Positions 18,066-26,813 of a DNA stretch of 64,000 nucleotides are shown here, piece by piece. This stretch comes from CAMCHP01 sp036835325 (GTDB taxonomy: Bacteria; Bacteroidota; Bacteroidia; Flavobacteriales_D; Sanyastnellaceae): the NCBI GenBank assembly GCA_036835325.1, contig DAITMF010000011.1:1-64000 (forward strand), in the 5' to 3' direction. The position numbers were made by a program, and so were the translations under genes. Each line of letters starts with the position of its first letter. The first letter of the stretch is position 1. Under the pieces are notes generated by a model that made no database searches, had not been told where the DNA came from, and saw nothing but the letters and a program-made list of their open reading frames with translations.

Positions 18066-18106
18066 GGTTCAGACGGTTTATTGCTTCGAATAACGATTTC
18101 ATTCAC

Positions 18107-18128
18107 CGAATAATGCTTTGTTTATTCG
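18107..18128. promoter_or_regulatory. Inverted repeat over the DUF3276 promoter
   Basis: A 7-bp arm CGAATAA (18107-18113) pairs with TTATTCG (18122-18128) across an 8-nt loop; a third copy of CGAATAA lies at about 18087. The repeat covers the likely -33 region of the promoter at 18139-18146. It could be an operator, or a weak end for the upstream gene, but no T-tract follows. Confidence 0.3.
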
Positions 18129-18138
18129 TTGAAATTGT

Positions 18139-18146
18139 TACATTTG
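18139..18146 (+). promoter_or_regulatory. Bacteroidota -7 box (TACATTTG)
   Basis: Exact TAnnTTTG match with a TTTG about 18-20 bp upstream (near 18118) that would suit the -33 element. The box ends 27 nt before the ATG at 18174, which rules out the earlier TTG at 18129 as the main start. Confidence 0.65.
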
Positions 18147-18173
18147 GAAGTAGCCAAACCAAAACCGAACGTG

Positions 18174-18572
18174 ATGACTGACGGGAACAACAACAGGGAC
18201 GATCTTTTTTCGAAATCGATTCGGGCAGGGAAGCGTACCTATTTTTTCGACGTGAAAACCACCAAAGGCAATGACCTTTACATGACGATAACGGAAAGCA
18301 AACGCCGTTATTCAGATGATGGGCGTCAGCAATACGAAAAGCACAAACTCTTCTTGTACAAGGAAGATTTCGATAAGTTTTTGGAAGGCTTGCAAGAAAC
18401 AATCGACCGAATTTACGCGATTCGCGACAGCCACAACTATGACGATCGTTTCAATCGCCTTGACAACGATGAGGCCGACTACCACGAGGAGCATAGTGAT
18501 AACGAGCGCGACTCTGCCCCTTCCCCATCGCCTTCTGTGCACAACATTGACTTCGACGACCTCGAAGATTGA
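18174..18572 (+). CDS. PUR-domain DNA/RNA-binding protein (DUF3276)
   Basis: 132 residues. The segment SKSIRAGKRTYFFDVKTT, DLYMTITESKR and the helix FDKFLEGLQETIDRI match the DUF3276 family, a bacterial relative of eukaryotic Pur-alpha with a single-stranded nucleic-acid-binding fold; found throughout Bacteroidota. The C-terminal 40 residues are acidic and low in complexity (DNDEADYHEEHSDNERD, IDFDDLED). Cellular role not established; a nucleic-acid-binding regulator is likely. Own promoter at 18139-18146. Convergent with the FMN reductase gene 9 bp away. Confidence 0.9.
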   Translation: MTDGNNNRDDLFSKSIRAGKRTYFFDVKTTKGNDLYMTITESKRRYSDDGRQQYEKHKLFLYKEDFDKFLEGLQETIDRIYAIRDSHNYDDRFNRLDNDEADYHEEHSDNERDSAPSPSPSVHNIDFDDLED

Positions 18573-18581
18573 CTTCCCTTA

Positions 18582-19115
18582 TTAGAAATTGACCATCAAT
18601 GCAGCATGTTCGGCAAGAAGCGCGCGCGTTCGGTCGTCGGTAATGTGGCCGTCAGGAGTCATGCATTTATCAACTTCTGAAAGTTTAGGCTTCGCATACA
18701 GCACACTCACCTTCAAGTAGTTCAGTACGTTCGTGAACTGATCCATCGGACGTAACGCACCGGCTTTTCCTGTGGCAACGCCGATTAACCCGGCTTTCTT
18801 ACACGCAAACAAGCGCGGTGGAACACAATCGATGAAGGTTTTTAAAACACCAGGGAACCCGCCGTTGTACTCTGGCATCACAAAGATGTACTTCGTAGCC
18901 GGCATCAACTGCTCGGTGATCATCCGGTTCACAGTAGTGCTTTTCTCAATCCAAAGGTCTTGGAAGGCGAAATCTGCCGGCAGGTCTTCAAGCGTTAAAA
19001 ATCCGGCAGTTTCTACAATGTCACTGAGTTCATGGTAGTAATGTTCTGCGACTTTACGCGTATTGCTTCCGGGGCGGTTAGTGCCTGAGATTACAAGGTA
19101 GTTATCGTGTTGCAT
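18582..19115 (-). CDS. NADPH-dependent FMN reductase family protein
   Basis: 177 residues with a flavodoxin-like fold. The phosphate-binding loop ISGTNRPGSNTRKVAEHY is at residues 8-25 and MPEYNGGFPGVLKTFIDC at about 80-97 is the flavin-contacting loop of the FMN_red family. Cytoplasmic; reduces flavins, quinones or azo compounds with NAD(P)H. The exact substrate is not apparent. Convergent with the DUF3276 gene. Confidence 0.88.
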   Translation of the reverse strand: MQHDNYLVISGTNRPGSNTRKVAEHYYHELSDIVETAGFLTLEDLPADFAFQDLWIEKSTTVNRMITEQLMPATKYIFVMPEYNGGFPGVLKTFIDCVPPRLFACKKAGLIGVATGKAGALRPMDQFTNVLNYLKVSVLYAKPKLSEVDKCMTPDGHITDDRTRALLAEHAALMVNF

Positions 19116-19186
19116 GGCTTCTTTTCAACGGGTTCGTTTCAATAACGTGTGTATAACTTTCAACAGACGAAAGGGCCGTTTCAACG

Positions 19187-19194
19187 TACCTTTA
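19187..19194 (+). promoter_or_regulatory. Possible -7 box (TACCTTTA)
   Basis: Near match to TAnnTTTG, 70 nt before the ATG at 19265. The leader would be long compared with other genes here, so the call is tentative. Confidence 0.3.
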
Positions 19195-19264
19195 CGCTCT
19201 CTGACGAGGTAAACAGTACTGTCTTACAATTCGTTCAGAGAGGCGCAAAATTAGTACGGATTTC

Positions 19265-19945
19265 ATGGAATTGACTTGGTACGGACATTCATGCTTCCTG
19301 CTGGAAACCGGCGGAAAGCGGATTCTTTTTGACCCCTTTATTTCTCCAAACCCCAAGGCTGCGCACATTGATGTGGCCGCATTGAGGGCTGACTACATTT
19401 TGCTTTCACACGGCCATGCTGACCATGTTGCCGATGCTGAGCAGATTGCGAAACAGAGCGACGCTACTCTTGTGAGCAACTTTGAAATCGTAAGCTGGTA
19501 CCAAGAAAAAGGCATCGAAAAAGTGTGGCCATTCAACATCGGTGGCCAACACCGCTTTGAGTGGGGAACCGTTCGGTACGTCAACGCCGTGCATTCGAGC
19601 GTGCTTCCTGACGGAAGCAACGGCGGCAATTCAGGTGGTTTTATCATCGATTGCGCCGAAGGACGACTGTACTTTGCCGGTGACACTGCACTTCACATGG
19701 ACATGGAGCTCATCGGGCGGTTTTGGAAGCCCAATGTGGCCATACTGCCCATAGGCGACAATTTTACCATGGGTGTTGAAGATGCCATTCGCTGTTCAGA
19801 AATGATTCAGTGCAAAAAAATTGTTGGAATGCACTACGGAACCTTTCCGTACATTGAAATAGACACAGCAGAAGCTCAACAACAATTTGCTGACGCGGGT
19901 GCTGAATTGATCGTGTTTGCCATCGGCGAACGTAAAGCTGTATAG
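19265..19945 (+). CDS. Metallo-beta-lactamase-fold hydrolase (UPF0173 type)
   Basis: 226 residues. N-terminus LTWYGHSCFLLETGGKRILFDPF, the metal motif SHGHADHVAD, the later NSGGFII...YFAGDTALH and a final MHYGTFP match UPF0173 metal-dependent hydrolases. The HxHxDH site should bind two metals. Physiological substrate unknown. The next gene, parA, starts 1 nt after its stop, so it likely leads the parAB operon. Confidence 0.9.
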   Translation: MELTWYGHSCFLLETGGKRILFDPFISPNPKAAHIDVAALRADYILLSHGHADHVADAEQIAKQSDATLVSNFEIVSWYQEKGIEKVWPFNIGGQHRFEWGTVRYVNAVHSSVLPDGSNGGNSGGFIIDCAEGRLYFAGDTALHMDMELIGRFWKPNVAILPIGDNFTMGVEDAIRCSEMIQCKKIVGMHYGTFPYIEIDTAEAQQQFADAGAELIVFAIGERKAV

Positions 19946-19946
19946 T

Positions 19947-20759
19947 ATGGGGAAGATCATTGCCATCGCAAACCAAAAAGGAGGAGTTGGAAAAACCACC
20001 TCGGCCATCAACATCGCGGCATGCCTTGGTGTGCTAGAATACAAAACACTCCTCGTCGACGCTGACCCGCAAGCCAATGCCACATCAGGTGTGGGCATTG
20101 ACCCCAAAAGCGTTGACAAGAGCATTTATGAGTGTTTGATCGATAAAATCGACATCCAAACGGCCATCATCAGCACGAGCAGTCCGAATCTTGATTTGAT
20201 ACCCGCGCACATCGACTTGGTGGGAGCTGAGATTGAACTCATCAACATGCCCAACCGTGAATACATGATGCGCCAAGCACTTGCCACGGTTAAAGACGAT
20301 TATGACTTTGTGATCATCGATTGTTCACCCTCCTTGGGCTTGATTACAATCAACGCGCTGACGGCTGCTGACTCAACCATCATTCCGGTTCAATGCGAGT
20401 ACTTCGCATTGGAGGGGTTGGGCAAGCTCCTTAATACCATCAAAATTGTGCAGAGCAAATTGAACCCCGATTTGGGCATCGAGGGCATACTCTTGACGAT
20501 GTACGATACGCGCTTGCGGTTGGCCAATCAAGTGGTTGAAGAGGTGCGCATGCACTTTCAAGAAATGGTGTTTGACACCATCATTCACCGAAATACGCGC
20601 TTGGGAGAAGCCCCGAGCTATGGAGAAACGATTATTATGCACGATGCAAGTAGCAAAGGAACCATCAACTACTTGAACCTGACGCGTGAAATCCTCCAAA
20701 AGAATGAACTGACGCGCATTCGCGACAACGAGAAATACATCGATCTCAGCAATGGCTAA
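19947..20759 (+). CDS. parA: Chromosome-partitioning ATPase ParA
   Basis: 270 residues from the ATG at 19947. Deviant Walker A KGGVGKTTSA (from Lys11), switch DADPQANATSG and the Walker B-like VIIDCSPSLG mark the ParA/Soj family, which binds the nucleoid with ATP and moves ParB-bound origins. The stop overlaps the ParB start by 8 bp. The operon continues through DUF5683, dapB, lepB and a WbqC-like gene, a gene order common in Bacteroidota. Confidence 0.96.
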   Translation: MGKIIAIANQKGGVGKTTSAINIAACLGVLEYKTLLVDADPQANATSGVGIDPKSVDKSIYECLIDKIDIQTAIISTSSPNLDLIPAHIDLVGAEIELINMPNREYMMRQALATVKDDYDFVIIDCSPSLGLITINALTAADSTIIPVQCEYFALEGLGKLLNTIKIVQSKLNPDLGIEGILLTMYDTRLRLANQVVEEVRMHFQEMVFDTIIHRNTRLGEAPSYGETIIMHDASSKGTINYLNLTREILQKNELTRIRDNEKYIDLSNG

Positions 20760-21645
20760 GCGGCAGGCACTGGGTCGTGGGCTAAGTGCCCTGCTCGAAA
20801 ATGCCGCTTCGGCTCCCGAGTCAAAACCCGTCGAGAAAGGAAGCATCGGTAACGTCGCAGGCAATATCGCTCTACTGCGCATAGCGCAAATTGAAGCGAA
20901 CCCATGGCAGCCACGGAGCACCTTCAACGAAGAGGCCTTGGAAGAACTCGCTGCGTCGATTGCCGAATTGGGTATCATTCAGCCAATCACCGTTCGAAGA
21001 CTGTCGGCCAACCGCTACCAGCTCATTAGCGGTGAACGTCGATTTCGGGCATCGCAAATCGCAGAGCTCGAAGAGATACCGGCCTATGTGCGCACGGCAA
21101 ACGATCAAGAGATGCTCGAAATGGCACTCGTTGAGAACATTCAACGGGAAAACCTCGATGCCATCGAAATTGCCATCAGTTACCAACGGCTGATGGATGA
21201 ATGCTCGCTCACCCAAGATGCGCTCAGTGAACGTGTCGGTAAAAACAGAGCCACCATTGCCAACTACCTCCGTTTGTTGAAGCTTCCGGCCGACATCCAA
21301 ATTGCGATCATTGAGAAAAAGCTTTCGATGGGGCATGCACGCGCCCTCATTAATGTTGAAGACCCGAAGGTGCAAAAGAGCATCACACAGAAAGTGATCA
21401 AAGAAGAGCTAAGTGTTCGGCAAACTGAAGAACTCGTCCGTGCAGCGCGGTCGGATAGCAACGAACGCAATGCAACAAAAGCACAGGGTTTGTCGTTCGA
21501 ACATCAGAAAATGCGCGCCGACCTTCGCTTGCGACTCGGTCGTCAGGTTGAGCTGAAAACCAAAGACGATGGCAGCGGAAAAGTTGAAATCCGCTTCGAG
21601 AACGACGATGACCTGCGCCGCCTCATTGAAGTATTGAACGCTTGA
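20752..21645 (+). CDS. parB: ParB/Spo0J chromosome-partitioning protein
   Basis: 297 residues. The N-terminal GRGLSALL box touches ParA; the CTPase/ParB core carries SGERRFRAS and ENIQRENLDAIE; a helix-turn-helix near residues 145-175 (LTQDALSERVGKNRATIANYLRLLKLP) binds parS; the C-terminus dimerises. A canonical parS 16-mer was not seen in this window. Overlaps parA by 8 bp and the next start codon by 4 bp. Confidence 0.96.
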   Translation: MAKRQALGRGLSALLENAASAPESKPVEKGSIGNVAGNIALLRIAQIEANPWQPRSTFNEEALEELAASIAELGIIQPITVRRLSANRYQLISGERRFRASQIAELEEIPAYVRTANDQEMLEMALVENIQRENLDAIEIAISYQRLMDECSLTQDALSERVGKNRATIANYLRLLKLPADIQIAIIEKKLSMGHARALINVEDPKVQKSITQKVIKEELSVRQTEELVRAARSDSNERNATKAQGLSFEHQKMRADLRLRLGRQVELKTKDDGSGKVEIRFENDDDLRRLIEVLNA

Positions 21646-22193
21646 AATTCTGTGCTATACTCGTATTCCTCTTCGTCTCGTTTAGTGGCGTAAAGAGCTA
21701 TGGTCAAAACGACAGCTTACCTGCCGTTGACACCCTGTTCATGGCACCTGCCCGCGAACACTCTGTGCGCCGAGCCACCGTTATGAGTGCAGTGTTGCCT
21801 GGTTTGGGTCAGGCGTACAACAAAAAGTACTGGAAGGTTCCAATCGTATATGCAGGGATAGGAACCTGCGTGTTCTTCATCGCTGACAACACCAAGAACT
21901 ATCGGTATTTCCGCGATGCCTTGATCGCCGAAACCGACAATGACCCGCTGACCATCAATCCAACCGGCGCGCCCGCTGCTACCATTCGTCCTGTAATGGA
22001 ACAGTACCGCCAATGGCTTGATCTGTCGTACATTTCTTTGGCAGTTGTGTATGCATTGAACATCATCGATGCGCACGTTGACGCTCACCTTTTCTACTTC
22101 GACGTGGGTGAAGACCTACAAGCCAGCATCCGTCCGTCGGCCATACTTACCCCTCGTCCGAATCCCGGAATACGCCTCACCATTAATTTCTAA
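21642..22193 (+). CDS. DUF5683 family membrane protein
   Basis: 183 residues from a TTG start that overlaps the parB stop (TTGA). A signal-like N-terminus (FCAILVFLFVSFSGVKSYGQ) is followed by SAVLPGLGQAYNKKYWKVPIVYAGIGTC, the conserved core of DUF5683, and a second hydrophobic stretch near LSYISLAVVYALNIIDAHVDA. Envelope protein of unknown function; its place between parB and dapB is conserved in the phylum. The TTG start is supported only by the signal sequence and overlap. Confidence 0.85.
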   Translation: MKFCAILVFLFVSFSGVKSYGQNDSLPAVDTLFMAPAREHSVRRATVMSAVLPGLGQAYNKKYWKVPIVYAGIGTCVFFIADNTKNYRYFRDALIAETDNDPLTINPTGAPAATIRPVMEQYRQWLDLSYISLAVVYALNIIDAHVDAHLFYFDVGEDLQASIRPSAILTPRPNPGIRLTINF

Positions 22194-22202
22194 TTTAGAC
22201 GC

Positions 22203-22913
22203 ATGAAGGTGGCAATCATCGGATACGGCAAAATGGGACAGGTTATTGAACCCATTTTAGTGGCGCGTGGTCACAACGTTGCGGCGCGCTACCGCTCGAC
22301 CGATGCTTGGAGAAGCGCTGACTTGCACGGCATCGACCTTGCCATCGAATTCACCCATCCATCAGCAGCCGCGAGCAACCTTGAAGCGTGTTTGGAAGCT
22401 GGAATTCCCGTTGTCACGGGCACCACGGGTTGGTACGACCAACTTCCATCCATCCGCAAAAAAACAGAAGAAAAAAACGGAGCCATCTTCTACGCCAGCA
22501 ACTTTAGCTTAGGCGTCAACCTCTTTAATGAAATTGTGCGCCAAGCCGCGACGCTCTTTGCCGAACATGCCGCGTATCTACCAGCCCTGAAAGAAATCCA
22601 TCACATTCATAAAAAAGACGCCCCAAGCGGAACCGCCTTGACACTTGCTGAAAGTGTTTTGTCGGCCTACAACAAGCTTCACGGTTGGACGCTCGACGGC
22701 GCTTCAAACGCACTGCACATTGAGGCGCTTCGCGAAGGCGACGTGAAAGGGTACCACGAAGTACAATTCAATAGCACCACTGACCGCATTGTGTTATCGC
22801 ATGAAGCCCACAGCCGTGATGGCTTTGCACTCGGCGCCGTTTTGGCAGCTGAATGGCTGCTGGGAAAGCATGGCGTTTTTGGCATGCGTGACCTTTTGAA
22901 CTTACACCAATGA
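22203..22913 (+). CDS. dapB: 4-hydroxy-tetrahydrodipicolinate reductase
   Basis: 236 residues. NAD(P)H-dependent step of the diaminopimelate/lysine pathway, also feeding peptidoglycan. Rossmann start VAIIGYGKMGQVIE, the VTGTTGW segment, and the active-site stretch EIHHIHKKDAPSGTA, the family signature. Its stop overlaps the lepB ATG (ATGA at 22910-22913). Confidence 0.96.
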   Translation: MKVAIIGYGKMGQVIEPILVARGHNVAARYRSTDAWRSADLHGIDLAIEFTHPSAAASNLEACLEAGIPVVTGTTGWYDQLPSIRKKTEEKNGAIFYASNFSLGVNLFNEIVRQAATLFAEHAAYLPALKEIHHIHKKDAPSGTALTLAESVLSAYNKLHGWTLDGASNALHIEALREGDVKGYHEVQFNSTTDRIVLSHEAHSRDGFALGAVLAAEWLLGKHGVFGMRDLLNLHQ

Positions 22914-24514
22914 ACGTAGCTGAAATTCTAATTGTACTGCTGTTTGCGCAGTATTTCGTCACACTCCCGATGATCTTCAAGAAGGGAGGAAAACCCATGT
23001 GGCATGGTTTTGTGCCCGTTTTGCAATTCTTGACCTTTCTGAAGCTCATCAAGCGCCCGTGGTACTGGTTGCTGTTGCTGCTCGTTCCGGGTGTTAACCT
23101 TTTGGTTCTGGTGATCATGAACGTTGAATTGGGCTTGGCCTTCAACAAACGTTCGGTCAAAGAACAGTGGTACTTTGGCGCCCTCCCATGGGTTGCCCTT
23201 GCTGATATGGCCTTTCGGATGAGCAACATCAAGTATGTCGGTCCGCGCGATTGGAGCAAAGTCAAAAAAACCATGGTTCGCGAATGGGGAGAAGCCATCT
23301 TGTTTGCCGTAATCGCTGCCACAGTCATACGCTCAATGTTTTTCGAAGCGTTCACCATTCCAACCGGTTCGATGGAAGGTTCGATGCTCGTGGGCGACTA
23401 CCTGTTCGTTAGCAAAATGAGCTACGGCGCAAAGCTGCCGCAAACGCCTCTTTCGGTGCCGTTCATTCACAATGCGATGCCCGGTTCGCTTCGGAATTCA
23501 TACGTAGAATGGGTGCAACTGCCTTACTGGAGGCTCCCGGGACTTGGAGGAGTTGATCGGTACGACCCGGTAGTGTTCAACTTCCCTCATGGAGACACTG
23601 TGCTCGTGCACCCCGCCTTGGTCGGACACGACTACTACGCGCGAATTCGCGACAAAGGCGTTGATTTGGCGCGCAGCTACGAGATATACTGGAACAATCC
23701 GGAAGCTTACAATGACCAAGCTCGAGCCTTCTTCAAAAACTACCCCAAATCGCCCATCGACATTAAAGGAAGACCCATCGACAAGGCTGAAAACTACATC
23801 AAACGCTGCATGGGCTTGCCGGGTGAAACCCTTGAACTGCGCGATCGCTTAGTGTACATCAACGGCAACCTCGTAGAAAATCCTGAGCACACGCAGTTTG
23901 ACTACACCATGGTGCTGAAAAACGTAGCCATGATCAACAAGGTCAAAGAAACACTCGGACTTACCAATGTTGATTTCGACAAAATCGCCGGAACCAACCA
24001 GATCAACGAAACCAGCGTTTCTTTGACCAACGGCGAAGCTGAAAAGCTCCAAGCCATGGGTGTGCTCGACACCTTGTTCCTTGAAGATCAAACCCGTCTT
24101 CGTGGAACATTGTCTATTTTCCCGAATTCACTCGATGAGCCGTATGTCAATTGGGACAGCAACAACCTCGGTCCGATCTGGATACCGAAGGCCGGTGAAT
24201 CGGTAGAGCTGAACCTTGCCAATCTTCCGCTGTACCGCCGTGCGATTGGTGTGTATGAAGGCAATGACCTTGAAGTTCGCGAAGGGCAAATCTTCATCAA
24301 TGGCGCAGTCGCTACAGCCTACACCTTCAAGCTGAACTACTATTGGATGATGGGCGACAACCGCCACAACTCAGCCGATTCGCGCTTTTGGGGATTTGTT
24401 CCTGAAACCCATGTAGTTGGAAAGGCTGTGTTCACGTGGTTCTCGAAAGAGAATGTAAACGACCACGGGTCTGACCGCTACCGCACCGAACGCATGTTCA
24501 GGTTGGTAAACTGA
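22910..24514 (+). CDS. lepB: Signal peptidase I with N-terminal DUF5684-type membrane domain
   Basis: 534 residues, longer than the usual 200-350 because residues 1-100 add hydrophobic segments (DUF5684-like) and a large insertion lies between catalytic boxes. Catalytic Ser154 in FTIPTGSMEGSM, Lys298 in YIKRCMGLPGE, and the closing box MGDNRHNSADSRFWGFVPE are all intact. It cleaves Sec signal peptides at the inner membrane, which the many exported proteins nearby need. Coupled to dapB by ATGA, and its TGA overlaps the next ATG (TGATG). Confidence 0.95.
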   Translation: MNVAEILIVLLFAQYFVTLPMIFKKGGKPMWHGFVPVLQFLTFLKLIKRPWYWLLLLLVPGVNLLVLVIMNVELGLAFNKRSVKEQWYFGALPWVALADMAFRMSNIKYVGPRDWSKVKKTMVREWGEAILFAVIAATVIRSMFFEAFTIPTGSMEGSMLVGDYLFVSKMSYGAKLPQTPLSVPFIHNAMPGSLRNSYVEWVQLPYWRLPGLGGVDRYDPVVFNFPHGDTVLVHPALVGHDYYARIRDKGVDLARSYEIYWNNPEAYNDQARAFFKNYPKSPIDIKGRPIDKAENYIKRCMGLPGETLELRDRLVYINGNLVENPEHTQFDYTMVLKNVAMINKVKETLGLTNVDFDKIAGTNQINETSVSLTNGEAEKLQAMGVLDTLFLEDQTRLRGTLSIFPNSLDEPYVNWDSNNLGPIWIPKAGESVELNLANLPLYRRAIGVYEGNDLEVREGQIFINGAVATAYTFKLNYYWMMGDNRHNSADSRFWGFVPETHVVGKAVFTWFSKENVNDHGSDRYRTERMFRLVN

Positions 24515-25107
24515 TGGTTGTACTGCCGCTTTGCTGTTTTCCCGATCGTTTGTGGTTTGCACGCTACCGCGGCGCAGACAGTGTGGTGATTGACTTGGGT
24601 GAACACTACGTGAAGCAGAGCTACCGCAACAGGTTTACCTTGATGGGCTCCCATGGCCCCTTCGTTTGCACCGCGCGTGTTCAGGGGCAGAAGGGCCAAA
24701 AAATGGCCATGTCTGACATCGCATTGGTTGACGACGAATGGCGACGGGTGGCACTTCGCGGACTGCGTTCGTCGTATGCCCGCTCACCTTTTTGGGAGCA
24801 CTATGCAGAACGCATTGAATCCATCATTCTGCACAAACATGAGCGCCTCGTCGATCTCAATCGTGCTGCGTTGGATTTTCTTTTGGATGGGATGGGGATG
24901 GTCGAAAAGCACCGCTTCAGTGACTGGTATGTCGAGGTGGATGAGGGATGGATGGATTTCAGGATGGATGCTGAGCCCGGCTGCGAAGAAAATCATTTGC
25001 CTGCCTACCCTCAGGTGTTTGAAGACCGTCATGGCTTTGTTGGCGGATTGTCAGCGCTTGACCTTTTGCTCAACACCGGTCCGGAGGCCCTAAACTACCT
25101 CGGTTGA
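24514..25107 (+). CDS. WbqC-like family protein
   Basis: 197 residues. The pattern RYRGADSVVIDLGEHYVKQSYRNRFTLMGSHGP followed by a long helical half with KHERLVDLNRAALDFLLDGMG matches the WbqC-like family, found after lepB in many Bacteroidota. The name comes from an O-antigen gene, but no activity is established. It overlaps lepB by 1 nt and its stop abuts the toxin-like gene on the other strand. Confidence 0.8.
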   Translation: MVVLPLCCFPDRLWFARYRGADSVVIDLGEHYVKQSYRNRFTLMGSHGPFVCTARVQGQKGQKMAMSDIALVDDEWRRVALRGLRSSYARSPFWEHYAERIESIILHKHERLVDLNRAALDFLLDGMGMVEKHRFSDWYVEVDEGWMDFRMDAEPGCEENHLPAYPQVFEDRHGFVGGLSALDLLLNTGPEALNYLG

Positions 25108-25392
25108 TTAGCTTTTGTCAAGGATGACATCGAGAATGATGACCCGCTTTTCTTCTACTTTGTAATAGATGCGGTAGTTCCATGCCAGCACTGAATAGTA
25201 ATCTCCTTCCAAGCTGAAAAATTTGGCTTTTCGTGCACTTTGGATGGGGTTTGAGGAAAGCCGGCGAATGACTTGAAGAATCACGCCACGGGCTTCTTCA
25301 GCACCAATGAGCGAGGTTGACTTCACATTCTCCAACACGCGGCGAAGCGAATTCACCGCGCGATCACAGAATACGATTTTGTACTGGCTCAT
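25108..25392 (-). CDS. RelE/ParE-type toxin without visible antitoxin
   Basis: 94 residues from the ATG at 25392. The pattern YKIVFCDRAVNSLRRVLENV, VIRRLSSNPIQSARKAKFF, DYYSVLAWNYRIYYKVEEKRVIILDVI fits the compact ParE/RelE fold (mRNA interferase or gyrase poison). No small antitoxin ORF lies next to it: upstream is the PLP-enzyme gene 25 bp away, downstream the convergent WbqC-like gene. A TATCTTTG box ends 4 nt before the ATG. It may be a solitary or degenerate toxin. Confidence 0.8.
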   Translation of the reverse strand: MSQYKIVFCDRAVNSLRRVLENVKSTSLIGAEEARGVILQVIRRLSSNPIQSARKAKFFSLEGDYYSVLAWNYRIYYKVEEKRVIILDVILDKS

Positions 25393-25396
25393 GCTG

Positions 25397-25404
25397 CAAA
25401 GATA
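25397..25404 (-). promoter_or_regulatory. Bacteroidota -7 box (TATCTTTG), 4 nt from start codon
   Basis: Exact TAnnTTTG match on the minus strand; only CAGC separates it from the ATG at 25392. With the usual box-to-start spacing, transcription would begin at or near the A of ATG. Confidence 0.65.
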
Positions 25405-25417
25405 CAACGAGTTTGGT

Positions 25418-26668
25418 TCATGATAAAGCTTGGTCGAGGTCGGCAATGAGATCTGTATAATGCTCAACGCCCACACTCAGTCGAATCAGGCTTGAAGTGA
25501 TTCCCATAGCCGCTTTCAAATCGGCATCAACATCGGCGTGGGTCATGGTGGCGGGGTGCTCAGCCAAGCTCTCGGTTGAACCAAGGCTCACCGCCAGATG
25601 CACCAGCTTCAGTTTATTCAAGAAACGGAAGGCCTCAGGCTCTCCTCCCTTGACGTGGAATGACAGCATGGCGCCACCTGTTAGGCACTGTCGCTTGAAA
25701 ATCTCGTGCTGATGGCCATCGGCTTCGGTAAGGTGCCCCAGGTAGTACACCTTCTCCACCGCGGGGTGATCGCGCAAAAAGTCAGCCACCTTCGAAGCGT
25801 TGGCGGCCTGTTGATCCATCCGAACCTTGAGTGTTTCGAGGCTTCGCATGAGCAACCAACCCGTCCATGGGCCTGCCATGCTCCCTAAGAAGGTTCGAAG
25901 GGTTCGAACAGGGGTCATGACTTCTTTCGATCCAAGGCAAGCGCCTGCAATGACATCGGAATGCCCACCGATGTACTTTGTAGCTGAATACAGCACCAAG
26001 TCAGCACCAAGTTTCAAAGGGTGCTGCCAAACCGGCCCCATGTAGGTGTTGTCAACGGCAACCAGCACCTTGCGGTCGGGCGTACTGAACTGGCGGGCTA
26101 CGTCTACCACACAGGCAATATCAATGAGGTGATTGGTAGGGTTCGCCGGAGTCTCAACGTACACCATTTTGAGTTTTTCAGGGCCCGCTTCGCGGATGAT
26201 CTCAGCGATGCGCTCGCAATCGTCCCAAGGATTGAAGCCAACCGCTTTAACGCCCAAGCGATGGAGGACGTGTTTCACAAAATGGTCGGTTCCGCCGTAG
26301 AGCGGGTTGCTGTGTAACACAACATCGCCAGGACTCAAGTACGCAAGCAACATGGTAGAAATGGCCGACATGCCGCTTTCGAAAACAGCGCATTCCTCCG
26401 CTTCATCCCATAAACACAAGCGGTTCTCGAGAATTTCAAGGTCGGGGTTGTTGAGACGGCTGTAGATCAAACCGAGTTTCTCATCGGGTTCTTGCTCGCG
26501 GATGCCGTAGGCTACCTCGAAGAAGCGTTTGCCTTCTTCTGCCGTTTTAAAAACGAAGGTTGATGTTTGAAAAATCGGACATTTAATCGCGCCTTCAGAC
26601 CACGAAGGCTCGTAGCCGTATGACATCATCAGCGACTCGGGCCGCATTCCTTTCTTGAAATCACTCAT
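25418..26668 (-). CDS. Cystathionine gamma-synthase/lyase family PLP enzyme
   Basis: 416 residues from the ATG at 26668; a much longer frame upstream is rejected because the promoter box at 26673-26680 lies inside it. Fold type I Cys/Met-metabolism enzyme: GLIYSRLNNPDLEILE, FESGMSAIS, NPLYGGTDHF, YVETPANPTN and the PLP lysine K231 in SATKYIGGHSD. It acts in transsulfuration or methionine/homocysteine interconversion; gamma-synthase versus gamma-lyase cannot be separated by eye. Confidence 0.92.
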   Translation of the reverse strand: MSDFKKGMRPESLMMSYGYEPSWSEGAIKCPIFQTSTFVFKTAEEGKRFFEVAYGIREQEPDEKLGLIYSRLNNPDLEILENRLCLWDEAEECAVFESGMSAISTMLLAYLSPGDVVLHSNPLYGGTDHFVKHVLHRLGVKAVGFNPWDDCERIAEIIREAGPEKLKMVYVETPANPTNHLIDIACVVDVARQFSTPDRKVLVAVDNTYMGPVWQHPLKLGADLVLYSATKYIGGHSDVIAGACLGSKEVMTPVRTLRTFLGSMAGPWTGWLLMRSLETLKVRMDQQAANASKVADFLRDHPAVEKVYYLGHLTEADGHQHEIFKRQCLTGGAMLSFHVKGGEPEAFRFLNKLKLVHLAVSLGSTESLAEHPATMTHADVDADLKAAMGITSSLIRLSVGVEHYTDLIADLDQALS

Positions 26669-26672
26669 ACCG

Positions 26673-26680
26673 CAAAGGTA
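26673..26680 (-). promoter_or_regulatory. Bacteroidota -7 box (TACCTTTG), 4 nt from start codon
   Basis: Exact TAnnTTTG match on the minus strand; only CGGT separates it from the ATG at 26668. It fixes the start of the PLP-enzyme gene and suggests a leaderless message. Confidence 0.65.
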
Positions 26681-26797
26681 AAACCTTGGTGCGGCTTCAG
26701 ATAGTTTACTGGTCACCCAAGCGATGAAGTTTTCAACGTATTCCAAAGCTGGGTGTGACCCTGCACAATACCTGCATGAAAGGCACGTTTGAATAGC

Positions 26798-26805
26798 TAT
26801 CTTTG
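26798..26805 (+). promoter_or_regulatory. Bacteroidota -7 box (TATCTTTG)
   Basis: Exact TAnnTTTG match ending 8 nt before the bamD ATG at 26814. Confidence 0.65.
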
Positions 26806-26813
26806 CCCCGCTT

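Noticed and set aside
19947..21645. parS site near parAB
   Set aside because: I looked for the TGTTTCACGTGAAACA-type palindrome and saw none in the window.
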